DNA of 64,000 nt, from contig NZ_JBIGIA010000001.1 in assembly GCF_043555975.1 (NCBI RefSeq), forward strand, positions 186,001 through 250,000. The letters run 5' to 3'. The notes under the pieces are model-generated. The model was given only the letters and a program-made list of their open reading frames with translations, was not told the DNA's origin and did not search any database. Of this stretch, positions 35,396 through 44,218 are shown piece by piece; position 1 is the first letter of the stretch, and every line of letters begins with the position of its first letter. The stretch comes from Pelomonas nitida. Lineage in GTDB: Bacteria; Pseudomonadota; Gammaproteobacteria; Burkholderiales; Burkholderiaceae_C. The position numbers and the translations under genes were made by a program.

Positions 35396-36733
35396 ATGAA
35401 GCCAGTGATTGCCTTGGTCGGCCGCCCCAATGTGGGCAAGTCGACGCTGTTCAACCGCCTGACGAAGTCGCGTGACGCCATCGTGGCCGACTTTGCCGGC
35501 CTGACGCGCGACCGCCACTACGGCGACGGCCGCCTGGGCGACCGCGAGTTCATCGTCATCGACACCGGCGGTTTTGAGCCCGACAGCAGCACGGGCATCG
35601 TCAAGGAGATGGCCAAGCAGACCAAGCAGGCCGTTGCCGAAGCCGATGCGGTGATCTTCGTCGTCGACATCCGCCTGGGGCTGTCGGCCCATGACAGCGA
35701 CATCGCCCGCTACCTGCGCAGCGTCAACAAGCGTGTGCACCTGGCCGTCAACAAGGCCGAAGGCATGAGCGAGTCGCCGCTGCTGGCCGAGTTCCACGAG
35801 CTGGGCATGGGCGAGCCGCACCCGATTTCTTCGGCGCACGGGCAGGGCATTCGCAGCCTGCTGGATGCCGTGCTGGAGCCGTTTGAGGACACCAGCGAGG
35901 AATTCGGCGCGGGCCCGCAGCAAGACGGGGTCATCCGCCTGGCGGTGGCCGGCCGCCCCAACGTCGGCAAGAGCACGCTGATCAACACCTGGCTGGGTGA
36001 GGAGCGCCTCGTCGCGTTCGACATGCCCGGCACGACGCGCGACGCCATTGCCGTGGACTTCGAGCGTAACGGCCAGAAGTTCAAGCTCATCGACACGGCC
36101 GGTCTGCGCCGTAAGGGCAAGGTGTTCGAGGCCATCGAGAAGTTCTCGGTGGTCAAGACGCTGCAAGCCATTGCCGACGCCCACGTCGTGCTGCTGCTGC
36201 TGGATGCCACGCAGGGCGTGACCGACCAGGACGCCCACATCGCCGGCTACATCCTCGACAGCGGCCGCGCCGTCGTGCTGGCCTGCAACAAGTGGGATGC
36301 CGTCGACAGCTACCAGCGCGAGACGCTGCAGCGCCAGATCGAGCAGCGTCTGGCGTTCCTGAAGTTCGCGCCCATGCACCACATCTCGGCGCTCAAGCGC
36401 CAGGGCCTGAGCAGCCTGTGGAACGCCATGGCCGACGCTTATGCGTCCGCGTATCGCAAGATGACCACGCCGGTGCTGACCCGCCTCATCCAGGAAGCCG
36501 TCGAACACCAGCAGCCCAAGCGTTCGGGGGTTTCTCGCCCCAAGATGCGCTATGCCCACCAGGGCGGCCAGAACCCGCCCATCGTCGTCATCCACGGCAA
36601 TGCGCTGGATGGCGTCACCGAGGTCTACAAGCGTTATCTGGAAGGCCGCATCCGTGCCCACTACAAACTCGTTGGCACGCCGCTGAAGATAGAGCTGCGT
36701 TCTTCGAAGAATCCCTTCGATGAAAAGACCTAG
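35396..36733 (+). CDS. der: Ribosome assembly GTPase Der (EngA)
   Basis: A 445-aa protein with two tandem GTPase domains and a KH-like C-terminus. The first P-loop GRPNVGKS is at 9-16. The second, AGRPNVGKS, lies near residue 182, followed by DMPGTTRDAI. NKWDAV gives the second NKxD specificity motif. Der acts in 50S subunit maturation. ATG 35396 follows the bamB stop by 10 bases; longer upstream ORF sequence is inside bamB. Confidence 0.97.
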   Translation: MKPVIALVGRPNVGKSTLFNRLTKSRDAIVADFAGLTRDRHYGDGRLGDREFIVIDTGGFEPDSSTGIVKEMAKQTKQAVAEADAVIFVVDIRLGLSAHDSDIARYLRSVNKRVHLAVNKAEGMSESPLLAEFHELGMGEPHPISSAHGQGIRSLLDAVLEPFEDTSEEFGAGPQQDGVIRLAVAGRPNVGKSTLINTWLGEERLVAFDMPGTTRDAIAVDFERNGQKFKLIDTAGLRRKGKVFEAIEKFSVVKTLQAIADAHVVLLLLDATQGVTDQDAHIAGYILDSGRAVVLACNKWDAVDSYQRETLQRQIEQRLAFLKFAPMHHISALKRQGLSSLWNAMADAYASAYRKMTTPVLTRLIQEAVEHQQPKRSGVSRPKMRYAHQGGQNPPIVVIHGNALDGVTEVYKRYLEGRIRAHYKLVGTPLKIELRSSKNPFDEKT

Positions 36734-36809
36734 GTGATTTCCGGCCTTATGGAGGCGCTGTGTTAAGGTCTTACCCGTATCCCACCCCCCGATAACTCGG
36801 AGCATACCG

Positions 36810-37052
36810 ATGAGCAACAAAGGCCAACTTTTGCAGGACCCCTTTTTGAACCTGCTGCGCAAAGAGCATGTGCCGGTGTCCATTTACCTGGTCAACGGCA
36901 TCAAGCTGCAAGGCCATATCGAATCCTTTGACCAATACGTCGTGCTGCTGCGCAACACGGTGACGCAGATGGTCTACAAGCACGCGATTTCTACCGTCGT
37001 GCCCGGCCGCGCGGTCAACTTCCACGCCGGCGACGCTCCTGCGGACGCCTGA
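36810..37052 (+). CDS. hfq: RNA chaperone Hfq
   Basis: An 80-aa Sm-like protein that pairs small RNAs with mRNAs. The Sm1 block (LQDPFLNLLRKEHVPVSIYL) and Sm2 YKHAIST are intact. The C-terminal tail is very short (about ten residues past the fold), as in many betaproteobacteria. CGGAG precedes the ATG. A 76-base gap after der leaves room for its own promoter; I could not identify one with confidence. It begins the hfq-hflX-hflK-hflC cluster. Confidence 0.97.
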   Translation: MSNKGQLLQDPFLNLLRKEHVPVSIYLVNGIKLQGHIESFDQYVVLLRNTVTQMVYKHAISTVVPGRAVNFHAGDAPADA

Positions 37053-37062
37053 TCCCGCGCCC

Positions 37063-38316
37063 TTGTCCTCGACCTCTACCCACACCGCGACGCCGCCCTC
37101 CGAGGCGGCGCGCGCCATTCTCGTGGGTGTCGATTTCGGTCGGCAGTCCGCCAAGCAGGGTTTCGACGAGAGTCTCGACGAACTGGCTCTGCTGGCTGAG
37201 TCGGCCGGTGACACCCCCGTCGCCAAGGTCATTGCCCGCCGGCAGGCGCCCGATGCGGCGCTGTTCGTCGGCTCCGGCAAGGCCGATGAGATCAAGCTGC
37301 TCGTGCAGGCCCACCAGGCCCACACGGTGCTGTTCGATCAGGCCATCTCGCCGGCGCAGCAGCGCAACCTCGAGCGCGTGCTGGGCGTGCCGGTGGCCGA
37401 CCGCACGGCGCTGATCCTCGAGATCTTCGCCGCCCGCGCCCAGAGCCATGAAGGCAAGCTGCAGGTCGAGCTGGCCCGGCTGCAATACCTGGCCACGCGG
37501 CTTGTGCGCCGCTGGAGCCACCTGGAGCGGCAAAGCGGCGGCATCGGCATGCGCGGCGGCCCCGGCGAGGCCCAGATCGAGCTGGACCGTCGCATGATCG
37601 ACGACCGCATCAAGAAGACCAAGGACCGCCTCAAGCAGGTCCAGAAGCAGCGCAGCACGCAGCGCCGCTCGCGTTCACGCAACGGCGTCTTCAAGGTCTC
37701 GCTGGTCGGCTACACGAACGCGGGCAAGAGCACGCTGTTCAATGCGCTGACAAAGGCCCGTGCCTACGCGGCCAACCAGCTGTTTGCCACGCTCGACACG
37801 ACGACGCGTTCGCTCTACCTGGAGCAGGCCGGCGCGAGCGTGTCGCTGTCCGATACCGTCGGCTTCATCCGCGACCTGCCGCACAAGCTCGTCGAGGCCT
37901 TCCGCGCGACGCTGCAGGAGGCGGCCGATGCCGACCTGCTGCTGCATGTCGTCGATGCCGCCAGCCCGGTGCTGGACGAGCAGATGGCCGAGGTCGAGCG
38001 CGTGCTCGAGGAAATCGGCGCCGGCCAGGTGCCGCAGATCCTCGTCTACAACAAGCAGGATCTGCTGGCCGACGACCAGCGTCCGCGCGAGATCGTCGAT
38101 GCGATGCTGCGCCCTAACGGCTCCACCGAACCGACGCCGCGCGTCTTCGTCAGTGCGATCGACGGCAGCGGTCTCGCCGAGCTGCGCCAGCTGATCTCGA
38201 CGGCCATGCAGGCCCAGCCCTTGATTCCCGACGAGCGGGACCCACGTTTCGACGTCGACCCGTCGCATCTGCTGGACGACGACGAACCCACTTCCTCAGA
38301 CCCTTCGCAGGCATGA
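37063..38316 (+). CDS. hflX: GTPase HflX
   Basis: A 417-aa ribosome-associated GTPase that splits stalled ribosomes in heat-shocked E. coli. The N-terminal domain has LFVGSGKADEIK, and GGIGMRGGPGEAQIELDRR lies in the glycine-rich linker. The G domain starts GYTNAGKSTLFN, with DTVGFIRDLPHKLVEAF for G3. The start is uncertain: TTG 37063 gives a family-like N-terminus but has no clear Shine-Dalgarno, being 10 bases after the hfq stop. A GTG at about 37123 is the alternative. It overlaps hflK by 4 bases. Confidence 0.94.
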   Translation: MSSTSTHTATPPSEAARAILVGVDFGRQSAKQGFDESLDELALLAESAGDTPVAKVIARRQAPDAALFVGSGKADEIKLLVQAHQAHTVLFDQAISPAQQRNLERVLGVPVADRTALILEIFAARAQSHEGKLQVELARLQYLATRLVRRWSHLERQSGGIGMRGGPGEAQIELDRRMIDDRIKKTKDRLKQVQKQRSTQRRSRSRNGVFKVSLVGYTNAGKSTLFNALTKARAYAANQLFATLDTTTRSLYLEQAGASVSLSDTVGFIRDLPHKLVEAFRATLQEAADADLLLHVVDAASPVLDEQMAEVERVLEEIGAGQVPQILVYNKQDLLADDQRPREIVDAMLRPNGSTEPTPRVFVSAIDGSGLAELRQLISTAMQAQPLIPDERDPRFDVDPSHLLDDDEPTSSDPSQA

Positions 38317-39557
38317 GCAGCACTTTCCACACACCGCCCCGCAGCCCTTGGGCTCGACGCCTGATGACGCCGATCGCCCGTGCGGCGGGCCGGCTGCTGA
38401 ACAATGGCCGCAACGATGGTCCGCCGGACCTCGATGAACTCTGGCGCGATTTCAACCGCAAGCTCTCGGGCCTGTTCGGTGGCCGTGGCGGCGGCTCCTC
38501 CAGCGGCGGTGCCGGCGGTTCGCCCGACATGAAGGGCGCCGGCATCGGCGCGGGCCTGATTGCCGGTGTCGTGGCGCTGGGCTGGCTGGCGAGCGGCTTC
38601 TTCATCGTGCAGGAAGGCCAGCAGGGCGTGGTCACGTCCTTCGGCAAGTTCAGCAAGACGGTGGATGCCGGCTTCCAGTGGCGCCTGCCTTATCCGTTCC
38701 AGGCACACGAAATCGTGTCGGTGTCGCAGCTGCAGCAGGTTGAGGTGGGTCGCGCCAGCGTCGTGCCGGCCACCGGTCTGCGCGATTCGTCGATGCTGAC
38801 GCAGGACGAGAACATCGTCGACATCCGCTTCACCGTGCAGTACACGATCAAGGATGCGCGCGACTTCCTGTTTGAGAACGCGCAGCCCAAGGATGCGGTC
38901 ATGCTGGCGGCCGAATCGGCCGTGCGCGAGATCGTCGGCAAGAGCTCGATGGACTCGGTGCTCTACGAGCAGCGCGACGCGATCGCGATGGACCTGGCGA
39001 AATCCATCCAGGTGCAGCTGGATCGGCTCAAGGCCGGCATCCAGGTCAAGAATGTCAACGTGCTGAGCGTGCAGCCGCCCGAGCAGGTGCAGGCGGCCTT
39101 CGACGATGTGCAGAAGGCCAACGCCAACCGCGAGCAGCTGAAGAACGACGCACAGGCTTACGCCAACCAGGTCATCCCCAGCGCCAAGGGCGATGCGGCC
39201 GCGCTGCACGAGCAGGCCGAAGGCTACAAGGCGCGCGTCATCGCGACGGCCGAGGGTGATGCGCAGCGCTTCAAGAGCGTGCTGGCCGAGTACCAGAAGG
39301 CACCGCAGGTCACGCGTGATCGTATCTACATCGACACGATGCGGCAGGTGTATGCCAACGTCAGCAAGGTCATGGTGGACAGCCGCAGCGGCTCCAACAT
39401 GCTCTATCTGCCGCTGGACAAGCTGATGCAGCAGGGCAGCAGTGGCAGCGTCACCGTGTCGGCACCGCAGCCGACGGCGGTGCCCGAGCCGACCACCGTG
39501 CCCGGCGCCAACGACCCCCGCAGCCGCGACAACCAACGCAGCCGCGACGGCCGCTGA
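38313..39557 (+). CDS. hflK: HflK, subunit of the HflKC membrane complex
   Basis: A 414-aa SPFH/band-7 protein, anchored by one helix at about 75-97 (LIAGVVALGWLASGFFIV) after a Gly-rich cytoplasmic N-terminus. The SPFH domain follows, with EEGQQGVV-like and RFTVQYTIKDARDFLFE blocks. With HflC it forms a periplasm-facing cage around the FtsH protease. The C-terminus is Pro/Arg-rich. It is coupled to hflX by ATGA and precedes hflC by 15 bases. Confidence 0.95.
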   Translation: MSSTFHTPPRSPWARRLMTPIARAAGRLLNNGRNDGPPDLDELWRDFNRKLSGLFGGRGGGSSSGGAGGSPDMKGAGIGAGLIAGVVALGWLASGFFIVQEGQQGVVTSFGKFSKTVDAGFQWRLPYPFQAHEIVSVSQLQQVEVGRASVVPATGLRDSSMLTQDENIVDIRFTVQYTIKDARDFLFENAQPKDAVMLAAESAVREIVGKSSMDSVLYEQRDAIAMDLAKSIQVQLDRLKAGIQVKNVNVLSVQPPEQVQAAFDDVQKANANREQLKNDAQAYANQVIPSAKGDAAALHEQAEGYKARVIATAEGDAQRFKSVLAEYQKAPQVTRDRIYIDTMRQVYANVSKVMVDSRSGSNMLYLPLDKLMQQGSSGSVTVSAPQPTAVPEPTTVPGANDPRSRDNQRSRDGR

Positions 39558-39572
39558 TCGAGGACTCACCGA

Positions 39573-40469
39573 ATGAACCGCATTGCCGCCATCGTCGCCG
39601 GCGCTCTCGTCGTCCTGATGCTGCTGTCGTCGACGCTCTTCATCGTCGACCAGCGCCAGTTCGCCGTCGTGTATGCCCTGGGCGAAATCAAGGAAGTCAT
39701 CACCGAGCCGGGCCTGAAGTTCAAGCTGCCGCCGCCGCTGCAGAACGCCGTGCTGCTGGACCGCCGCGTGCAGACGCTGGACAGCTCCGAGTCGCGTCCC
39801 ATCTTCACGGCCGAGAAGAAGAGCCTGGTCATCGACTGGCTCATCAAGTGGCGCATCGCCGAGCCGCGCCAGTTCATCCGCAACAGCGGCGCCGATATCC
39901 GCAACGTCGAGAACCGCCTCGCGCCGGTCGTGCAGGCAGCCTTCAACGAGGAAGTCACCAAGCGCACCGTCATCGCGGTGCTGGCGTCCGAGCGCGAGAA
40001 GATCATGCAGGACGTGCGCAAGCGCCTGGCCGATGAGGCCAAGCAATTCGGCATCGAGGTCGTGGACGTGCGCATCAAGCGCGTGGACTTCGCATCCAGC
40101 ATCACCGAGTCGGTCTATCGCCGCATGGACTCCGAGCGCAAGCGCGTGGCCGCCGAGGCGCGCTCCACCGGCTCGGCCGAAGGGGCCAAGATCAAGGCTG
40201 ATGCCGATCGCCAGCGCGAAATCATCGTTGCCGAAGCCAGCCGCGACGCGCAGAAGATCATGGGTGAGGGCGATGCGCAGGCGTCCGCCATCTATGCCGA
40301 AGCCTTCGGCCGTGATCCGCAGTTCGCTCAGTTCTATCGCTCGCTGGAGGCCTACCGCGCCAGCTTCTCGAAGAAGAGCGACGTCATGGTCGTCGACCCG
40401 AGCGCCGACTTCTTCAAGGCCATGCGTGGCGCCGGCGCAGCACCGGCTGCGGCTCCCGCGCGCAAGTGA
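39573..40469 (+). CDS. hflC: HflC, subunit of the HflKC membrane complex
   Basis: A 298-aa SPFH protein with an N-terminal membrane anchor (about 4-22, IAAIVAGALVVLMLLSSTL). QFAVVYALGEIKEVITEPGL starts the band-7 domain. A long helical region with RKRVAAEARSTGSAEGAKIKA follows. It partners HflK in regulating FtsH. Its TGA overlaps the GTG of the next small gene. Confidence 0.95.
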   Translation: MNRIAAIVAGALVVLMLLSSTLFIVDQRQFAVVYALGEIKEVITEPGLKFKLPPPLQNAVLLDRRVQTLDSSESRPIFTAEKKSLVIDWLIKWRIAEPRQFIRNSGADIRNVENRLAPVVQAAFNEEVTKRTVIAVLASEREKIMQDVRKRLADEAKQFGIEVVDVRIKRVDFASSITESVYRRMDSERKRVAAEARSTGSAEGAKIKADADRQREIIVAEASRDAQKIMGEGDAQASAIYAEAFGRDPQFAQFYRSLEAYRASFSKKSDVMVVDPSADFFKAMRGAGAAPAAAPARK

Positions 40470-40648
40470 CGGAACTGCTCGCCGCGCTGGCGCTGGTGCT
40501 GGTCATCGAGGGCGCGTTGCCCCTGATCAGCCCGGCGCGGTGGCGGGAGGTTTTCACCCGCGTGCTGGCCATGAGCGATGGCCAGATCCGTTTCATCGGG
40601 CTGGTCAGCGTGCTGCTCGGCACGGCCGGATGGTTGTGGTTGCGCTGA
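40466..40648 (+). CDS. DUF2065 (YjeT-like) small membrane protein
   Basis: A 60-aa protein with a GTG start inside the hflC stop (GTGA). It has two hydrophobic helices (about 5-20 and 42-58) joined by a basic loop containing SPARWREVF. This matches DUF2065/YjeT, which sits beside hflC in many Proteobacteria. The function is unknown. It is the last gene of the hfq-hflX-hflK-hflC unit. Confidence 0.88.
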   Translation: MTELLAALALVLVIEGALPLISPARWREVFTRVLAMSDGQIRFIGLVSVLLGTAGWLWLR

Positions 40649-40665
40649 TCTGAAGGTGCGTTGAG

Positions 40666-40692
40666 AAACGGCATAGGTACAATGCCGTTTTT
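40666..40692 (+). terminator. Hairpin plus T-run, overlapping a possible hisZ -10
   Basis: AAACGGCAT (40666-40674), loop AGGTACA, ATGCCGTTT (40682-40690) is a perfect 9-bp stem ending in five T. It should terminate the hfl transcript. The loop and second arm also contain TACAAT (40678-40683), a good -10 only 29 bases before hisZ, with no clear -35. The same bases may therefore serve as terminator and promoter. Confidence 0.7.
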
Positions 40693-40711
40693 AACCGCCT
40701 AGCCCGCGCCC

Positions 40712-41875
40712 ATGACCTCTGCTTGGCTGCTGCCCGAGCACATCGCCGATGTCCTGCCGTCGCAGGCGCGCCGTATCGAAGAGCTGCGTAGAGAGCTGCT
40801 CGACATGGCCCGCAGCTATGGCTGCGAGCTCGTCATTCCGCCACTGCTGGAGCACCTCGACTCGCTGCTGTCCGGCACGGGTCGCGGCTCCGAGATCAAG
40901 CTCTTCAAGCTGGTGGACCAGCTCTCCGGTCGCTCCCTCGGCCTGCGCGCCGACATGACGCCCCAGGTCGCGCGCATCGATGCCCACCTGCTGAACCGCC
41001 AGGGCGTGACCCGGCTGTGCTACTGCGGCCCGGTCACGCACACGCGGCCCGATGGCCTGAACACCAGCCGCGAGCCGCTGCAATTTGGCGTCGAGGTCTA
41101 CGGGCACGCCGGCCTGGAAGCCGACCTGGAAGTGCACGACCTGGCGCTGGACGCGCTGCGCCGCGCCGGCATCACGGGTGTCATCCTGGACCTGGGTGAC
41201 GCCCGCCTGCTCCAAGGCGTGCTCGACGGCGTGAAGCTGTCGCCCGAGGCGCTGGCCGCGCTGACGGCAGCGCTGGCGGCCAAGGACGTCGCCGGGCTGG
41301 CCGCGTTGACGGCTGGCATGCCAGCGGCCACCCGAGATGCCTTGCAGGCGCTGCCCAGCCTGTTTGGTGGGCGAGAGGTGCTGGCCGAGGCGGCTCGCCG
41401 GCTCCCGGCCCACCCGCTGGTGAAGGCGGCGTTGGCCGATCTGGACTGGCTGGCCGGCCACCTGGCGGCGGTGCACCCGGAGGTGAGCCTGGGCTTCGAT
41501 CTGGCCGATCTGCAGGGCTATGCCTACTACACCGGCATCCGCTTCGCGGCCTATGCGCCGGGTTGCGCCGATGCCGTGCTGCGCGGCGGCCGCTACGACG
41601 AGGTCGGTGCGGCGTTCGGCCGGCGTCGGCCGGCCGTGGGCTTCAGCCTGGACCTCAAGACACTCGTGAGCCTCGTGCCGGCCACGCCGCTGCGGGCGGC
41701 CGTGCGGGCGCCCTGGGGCGAGGACGCGTCGCTGCGGCAGGCGGTGCGCGCGCTGCGCGAGCGCGGCGAGACGGTGGTCTGCGTGTTGCCCGGGCACGAG
41801 CACGAGGCCGATGAATTCGACTGTGACCGCGAACTGGTTCGCGAGCACGCTGAGTGGGTCGTGCGGCCGCTCTGA
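40712..41875 (+). CDS. hisZ: ATP phosphoribosyltransferase regulatory subunit HisZ
   Basis: A 387-aa HisRS paralogue. GLRADMTPQVARIDAHLL and RGGRYDEVG follow the synthetase fold, but the tRNA anticodon-binding domain is missing. HisZ pairs with the short form of HisG in histidine biosynthesis and relays histidine feedback. Position directly before purA is typical in betaproteobacteria. Its presence implies a short hisG elsewhere on the chromosome. Confidence 0.94.
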   Translation: MTSAWLLPEHIADVLPSQARRIEELRRELLDMARSYGCELVIPPLLEHLDSLLSGTGRGSEIKLFKLVDQLSGRSLGLRADMTPQVARIDAHLLNRQGVTRLCYCGPVTHTRPDGLNTSREPLQFGVEVYGHAGLEADLEVHDLALDALRRAGITGVILDLGDARLLQGVLDGVKLSPEALAALTAALAAKDVAGLAALTAGMPAATRDALQALPSLFGGREVLAEAARRLPAHPLVKAALADLDWLAGHLAAVHPEVSLGFDLADLQGYAYYTGIRFAAYAPGCADAVLRGGRYDEVGAAFGRRRPAVGFSLDLKTLVSLVPATPLRAAVRAPWGEDASLRQAVRALRERGETVVCVLPGHEHEADEFDCDRELVREHAEWVVRPL

Positions 41876-41918
41876 GCGCCAGCGCCCCTTTCCATTTCAA
41901 GCAAGACAGGCAATCAAC

Positions 41919-43250
41919 ATGAGCCAAACCGCGCGTGGACGCAATGTGGTCGTCGTCGGCACCCAATGGGGTGACGAAGGCAAGGGCAAGGTCGTCGACT
42001 GGATGACCGATCACGCCGAAGGCGTCGTGCGCTTCCAGGGCGGCCACAACGCCGGCCACACACTGGTCATCAAGGGCGTGAAGACCGCGCTGCAACTGAT
42101 CCCCAGCGGCATCATGCGCGACGGCGTGGCCTGCTACATCGGCAACGGCGTTGTGCTGGACCCGACGCATTTGCTGTCGGAAATCGAGCGGCTGGAGAAG
42201 GCGGGCGTCGAGGTGCGTTCGCGCTTGTTCATCAGCGAGTCCTGCCCGCTGATCCTGCCCTTCCACGTGGCCGTCGACAAGGCGCGTGAGGCGCTGCGCG
42301 AGACCAGTGGCAGCGGCAAGATCGGCACCACCGGCAAGGGCATCGGCCCGGCCTACGAAGACAAGGTGGCCCGCCGCGCGCTGCGCGCCCAGGACCTGAA
42401 GCATCCCGAGCGTTTCGCCAAGAAGCTGCGCGAATTGCTGGAGCTGCATAACTTCGCTTTGCGTGGCTATCTGAAGGGCGAGGAGCTGGCGTTCGAGCCC
42501 ATCTTCGAGCAGGCCATGAAGATGGCTGAAGCCATCAAGCCCATGCTGGCCGACGTCGGCTACCTGATCCACAAGGCTCACCAGGCCGGCCAGAACATCC
42601 TGTTCGAGGGTGCGCAGGGCACGCTGCTGGACATCGACCACGGCACCTACCCCTACGTGACATCCAGCAACTGCGTGGCCGGCAACGCGGCGGCCGGTGC
42701 CGGCGTGGGGCCGCAGATGCTGCACTACATGCTGGGCATCACCAAGGCCTACACGACGCGCGTCGGCTCGGGTCCGTTCCCGACCGAGCTGGACTGGGAA
42801 GTGCCCGACACGGTCGGCCACCACCTCTCGACCGTTGGCCAGGAGCGCGGCACCGTGACCGGCCGCGCGCGCCGTTGCGGCTGGCTGGACGCTGCGGCGC
42901 TGAAGCGTTCCATTATCATCAATGGCATCACCGGCCTGTGCCTGACCAAGCTCGACGTGCTGGACGGCCTGCCGGAGATCAAGGTCTGCGTCGGCTACGA
43001 GCTGGACGGCAAGCAGCTCGACATCCTGCCGCTGGATGCCGACGAGATCGAGGCCTGCACGCCGATCTACGAAACCTTCCCGGGTTGGACGGAAACCACC
43101 TTCGGCATGACGTCCTGGGACAAGCTGCCGGCGAACGCGCGCAGCTACCTCAAGCGGGTCGAAGAGGTCATCGGCGCGCCCATCGACATGGTGTCCACCG
43201 GCCCCGACCGCGAGCACACGATCGTGCTGCGCCACCCTTATTCCGCTTGA
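41919..43250 (+). CDS. purA: Adenylosuccinate synthetase
   Basis: A 443-aa enzyme that joins IMP and aspartate using GTP, the first step from IMP to AMP. The GTP-binding loop GTQWGDEGKGK is at 14-24 and GGHNAGHT follows near 45. The C-terminal STGPDREHTI is conserved. ATG 41919 is the right start; the longer ORF lies within hisZ. It is followed by a phosphoribosyltransferase gene after 28 bases. Confidence 0.97.
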   Translation: MSQTARGRNVVVVGTQWGDEGKGKVVDWMTDHAEGVVRFQGGHNAGHTLVIKGVKTALQLIPSGIMRDGVACYIGNGVVLDPTHLLSEIERLEKAGVEVRSRLFISESCPLILPFHVAVDKAREALRETSGSGKIGTTGKGIGPAYEDKVARRALRAQDLKHPERFAKKLRELLELHNFALRGYLKGEELAFEPIFEQAMKMAEAIKPMLADVGYLIHKAHQAGQNILFEGAQGTLLDIDHGTYPYVTSSNCVAGNAAAGAGVGPQMLHYMLGITKAYTTRVGSGPFPTELDWEVPDTVGHHLSTVGQERGTVTGRARRCGWLDAAALKRSIIINGITGLCLTKLDVLDGLPEIKVCVGYELDGKQLDILPLDADEIEACTPIYETFPGWTETTFGMTSWDKLPANARSYLKRVEEVIGAPIDMVSTGPDREHTIVLRHPYSA

Positions 43251-43278
43251 ACCTCTCACTCCACGGAGACGCCACACC

Positions 43279-43800
43279 ATGCTGACCGACGACGGCAAAC
43301 ACCTTTACGTATCCTGGGACGAGTACCACCTGCTCACCGAACGCCTTGCCCTGAAGGTGCATGCTTCGGGCTGGCAGTTTGATCAGATCCTCTGCCTGGC
43401 CCGCGGCGGCATGCGCCCGGGCGACGTGCTGTCCCGCGTGTTCGACAAGCCGCTGGGCATCATGTCCACGAGCTCCTACCGTGCCGAGGCCGGCACCATC
43501 CAGGGCCGCCTGGACATGGCCAAGTACATCACCATGCCCAAGGGCGAGCTGGCGGGCCGTGTGCTGCTGGTGGACGACCTGGCCGACTCCGGCGTGACGC
43601 TGAAGGCGGTGGTCGAGCGCCTGCGCGGCATGCCGGCCATCACCGAGCTGCGCTCGGCCGTGATCTGGACCAAGAAGGTGTCGGCCTACACGCCCGACTA
43701 CTACTGCGAGATGCTGGAAACCTCGCCGTGGATTCACCAGCCGTTCGAAGAGTACGACGGCATGGGGCCGGAAGCGCTGGCGAAGAAATTCGTCGTTTGA
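43279..43800 (+). CDS. Purine-type phosphoribosyltransferase
   Basis: A 173-aa type I phosphoribosyltransferase. VLLVDDLADSGVTL is the PRPP-binding loop and LCLARGGMRPGD the pyrophosphate loop. The family resembles xanthine-guanine or hypoxanthine enzymes that salvage purine bases to nucleotides. Adjacency to purA fits purine metabolism. The base specificity is not clear from sequence. Confidence 0.88.
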   Translation: MLTDDGKHLYVSWDEYHLLTERLALKVHASGWQFDQILCLARGGMRPGDVLSRVFDKPLGIMSTSSYRAEAGTIQGRLDMAKYITMPKGELAGRVLLVDDLADSGVTLKAVVERLRGMPAITELRSAVIWTKKVSAYTPDYYCEMLETSPWIHQPFEEYDGMGPEALAKKFVV

Positions 43801-43849
43801 CGGGAATGGGTGAGTGGCACGACTTGAAAGCTCGGTTTGTGCCGCCACT

Positions 43850-43976
43850 CGACGATGGGCCCATCGAGGGCCCATCGTCGGGGACTCGGTCACGCAAGCG
43901 CGACCCCGGTTTGCCGGTTCAGCGCTTGCATGCACAGAAGCTTCGCCTGGCGTCGGGCAAGCCGCAGGGCTTGCCC
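43850..43976. repeat. Non-coding spacer with two long inverted repeats
   Basis: CGACGATGGGCCC (43850-43862) and GGGCCCATCGTCG (43868-43880) form a perfect 13-bp stem with a 5-base loop. GGGCAAGC (43955-43962) and GCTTGCCC (43969-43976) form a second 8-bp stem. Neither has a T-run. The 265-base gap between the phosphoribosyltransferase gene and tRNA-Leu holds no credible gene. The hairpins may act in transcript ending or 3' stability. Confidence 0.6.
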
Positions 43977-44023
43977 GCGGTCCCGGCGGCAAACCCTTCG
44001 AGTTCTCTCCTGGGTGCCAAAAG

Positions 44024-44057
44024 AAAAAAGGCCGGCGCTTGCGCGTCGGCCTTTTTT
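44024..44057. terminator. Bidirectional intrinsic terminator beside tRNA-Leu
   Basis: GGCCGGCGC (44030-44038), loop TTGC, GCGTCGGCC (44043-44051) forms a 9-bp stem with one mismatch, flanked by AAAAAA and TTTTTT. On the minus strand it lies 9 bases beyond the tRNA-Leu 3' end. On the + strand it can also stop the phosphoribosyltransferase transcript. Confidence 0.88.
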
Positions 44058-44065
44058 CTTTTGTT

Positions 44066-44150
<85 letters not shown>

Positions 44151-44218
44151 AAGGTGCTCAAAACTTCTGTTGAAGTCCTGAGCCGTTTCAGGGAAAGAGG
44201 GACTATATCATCAAAAAC

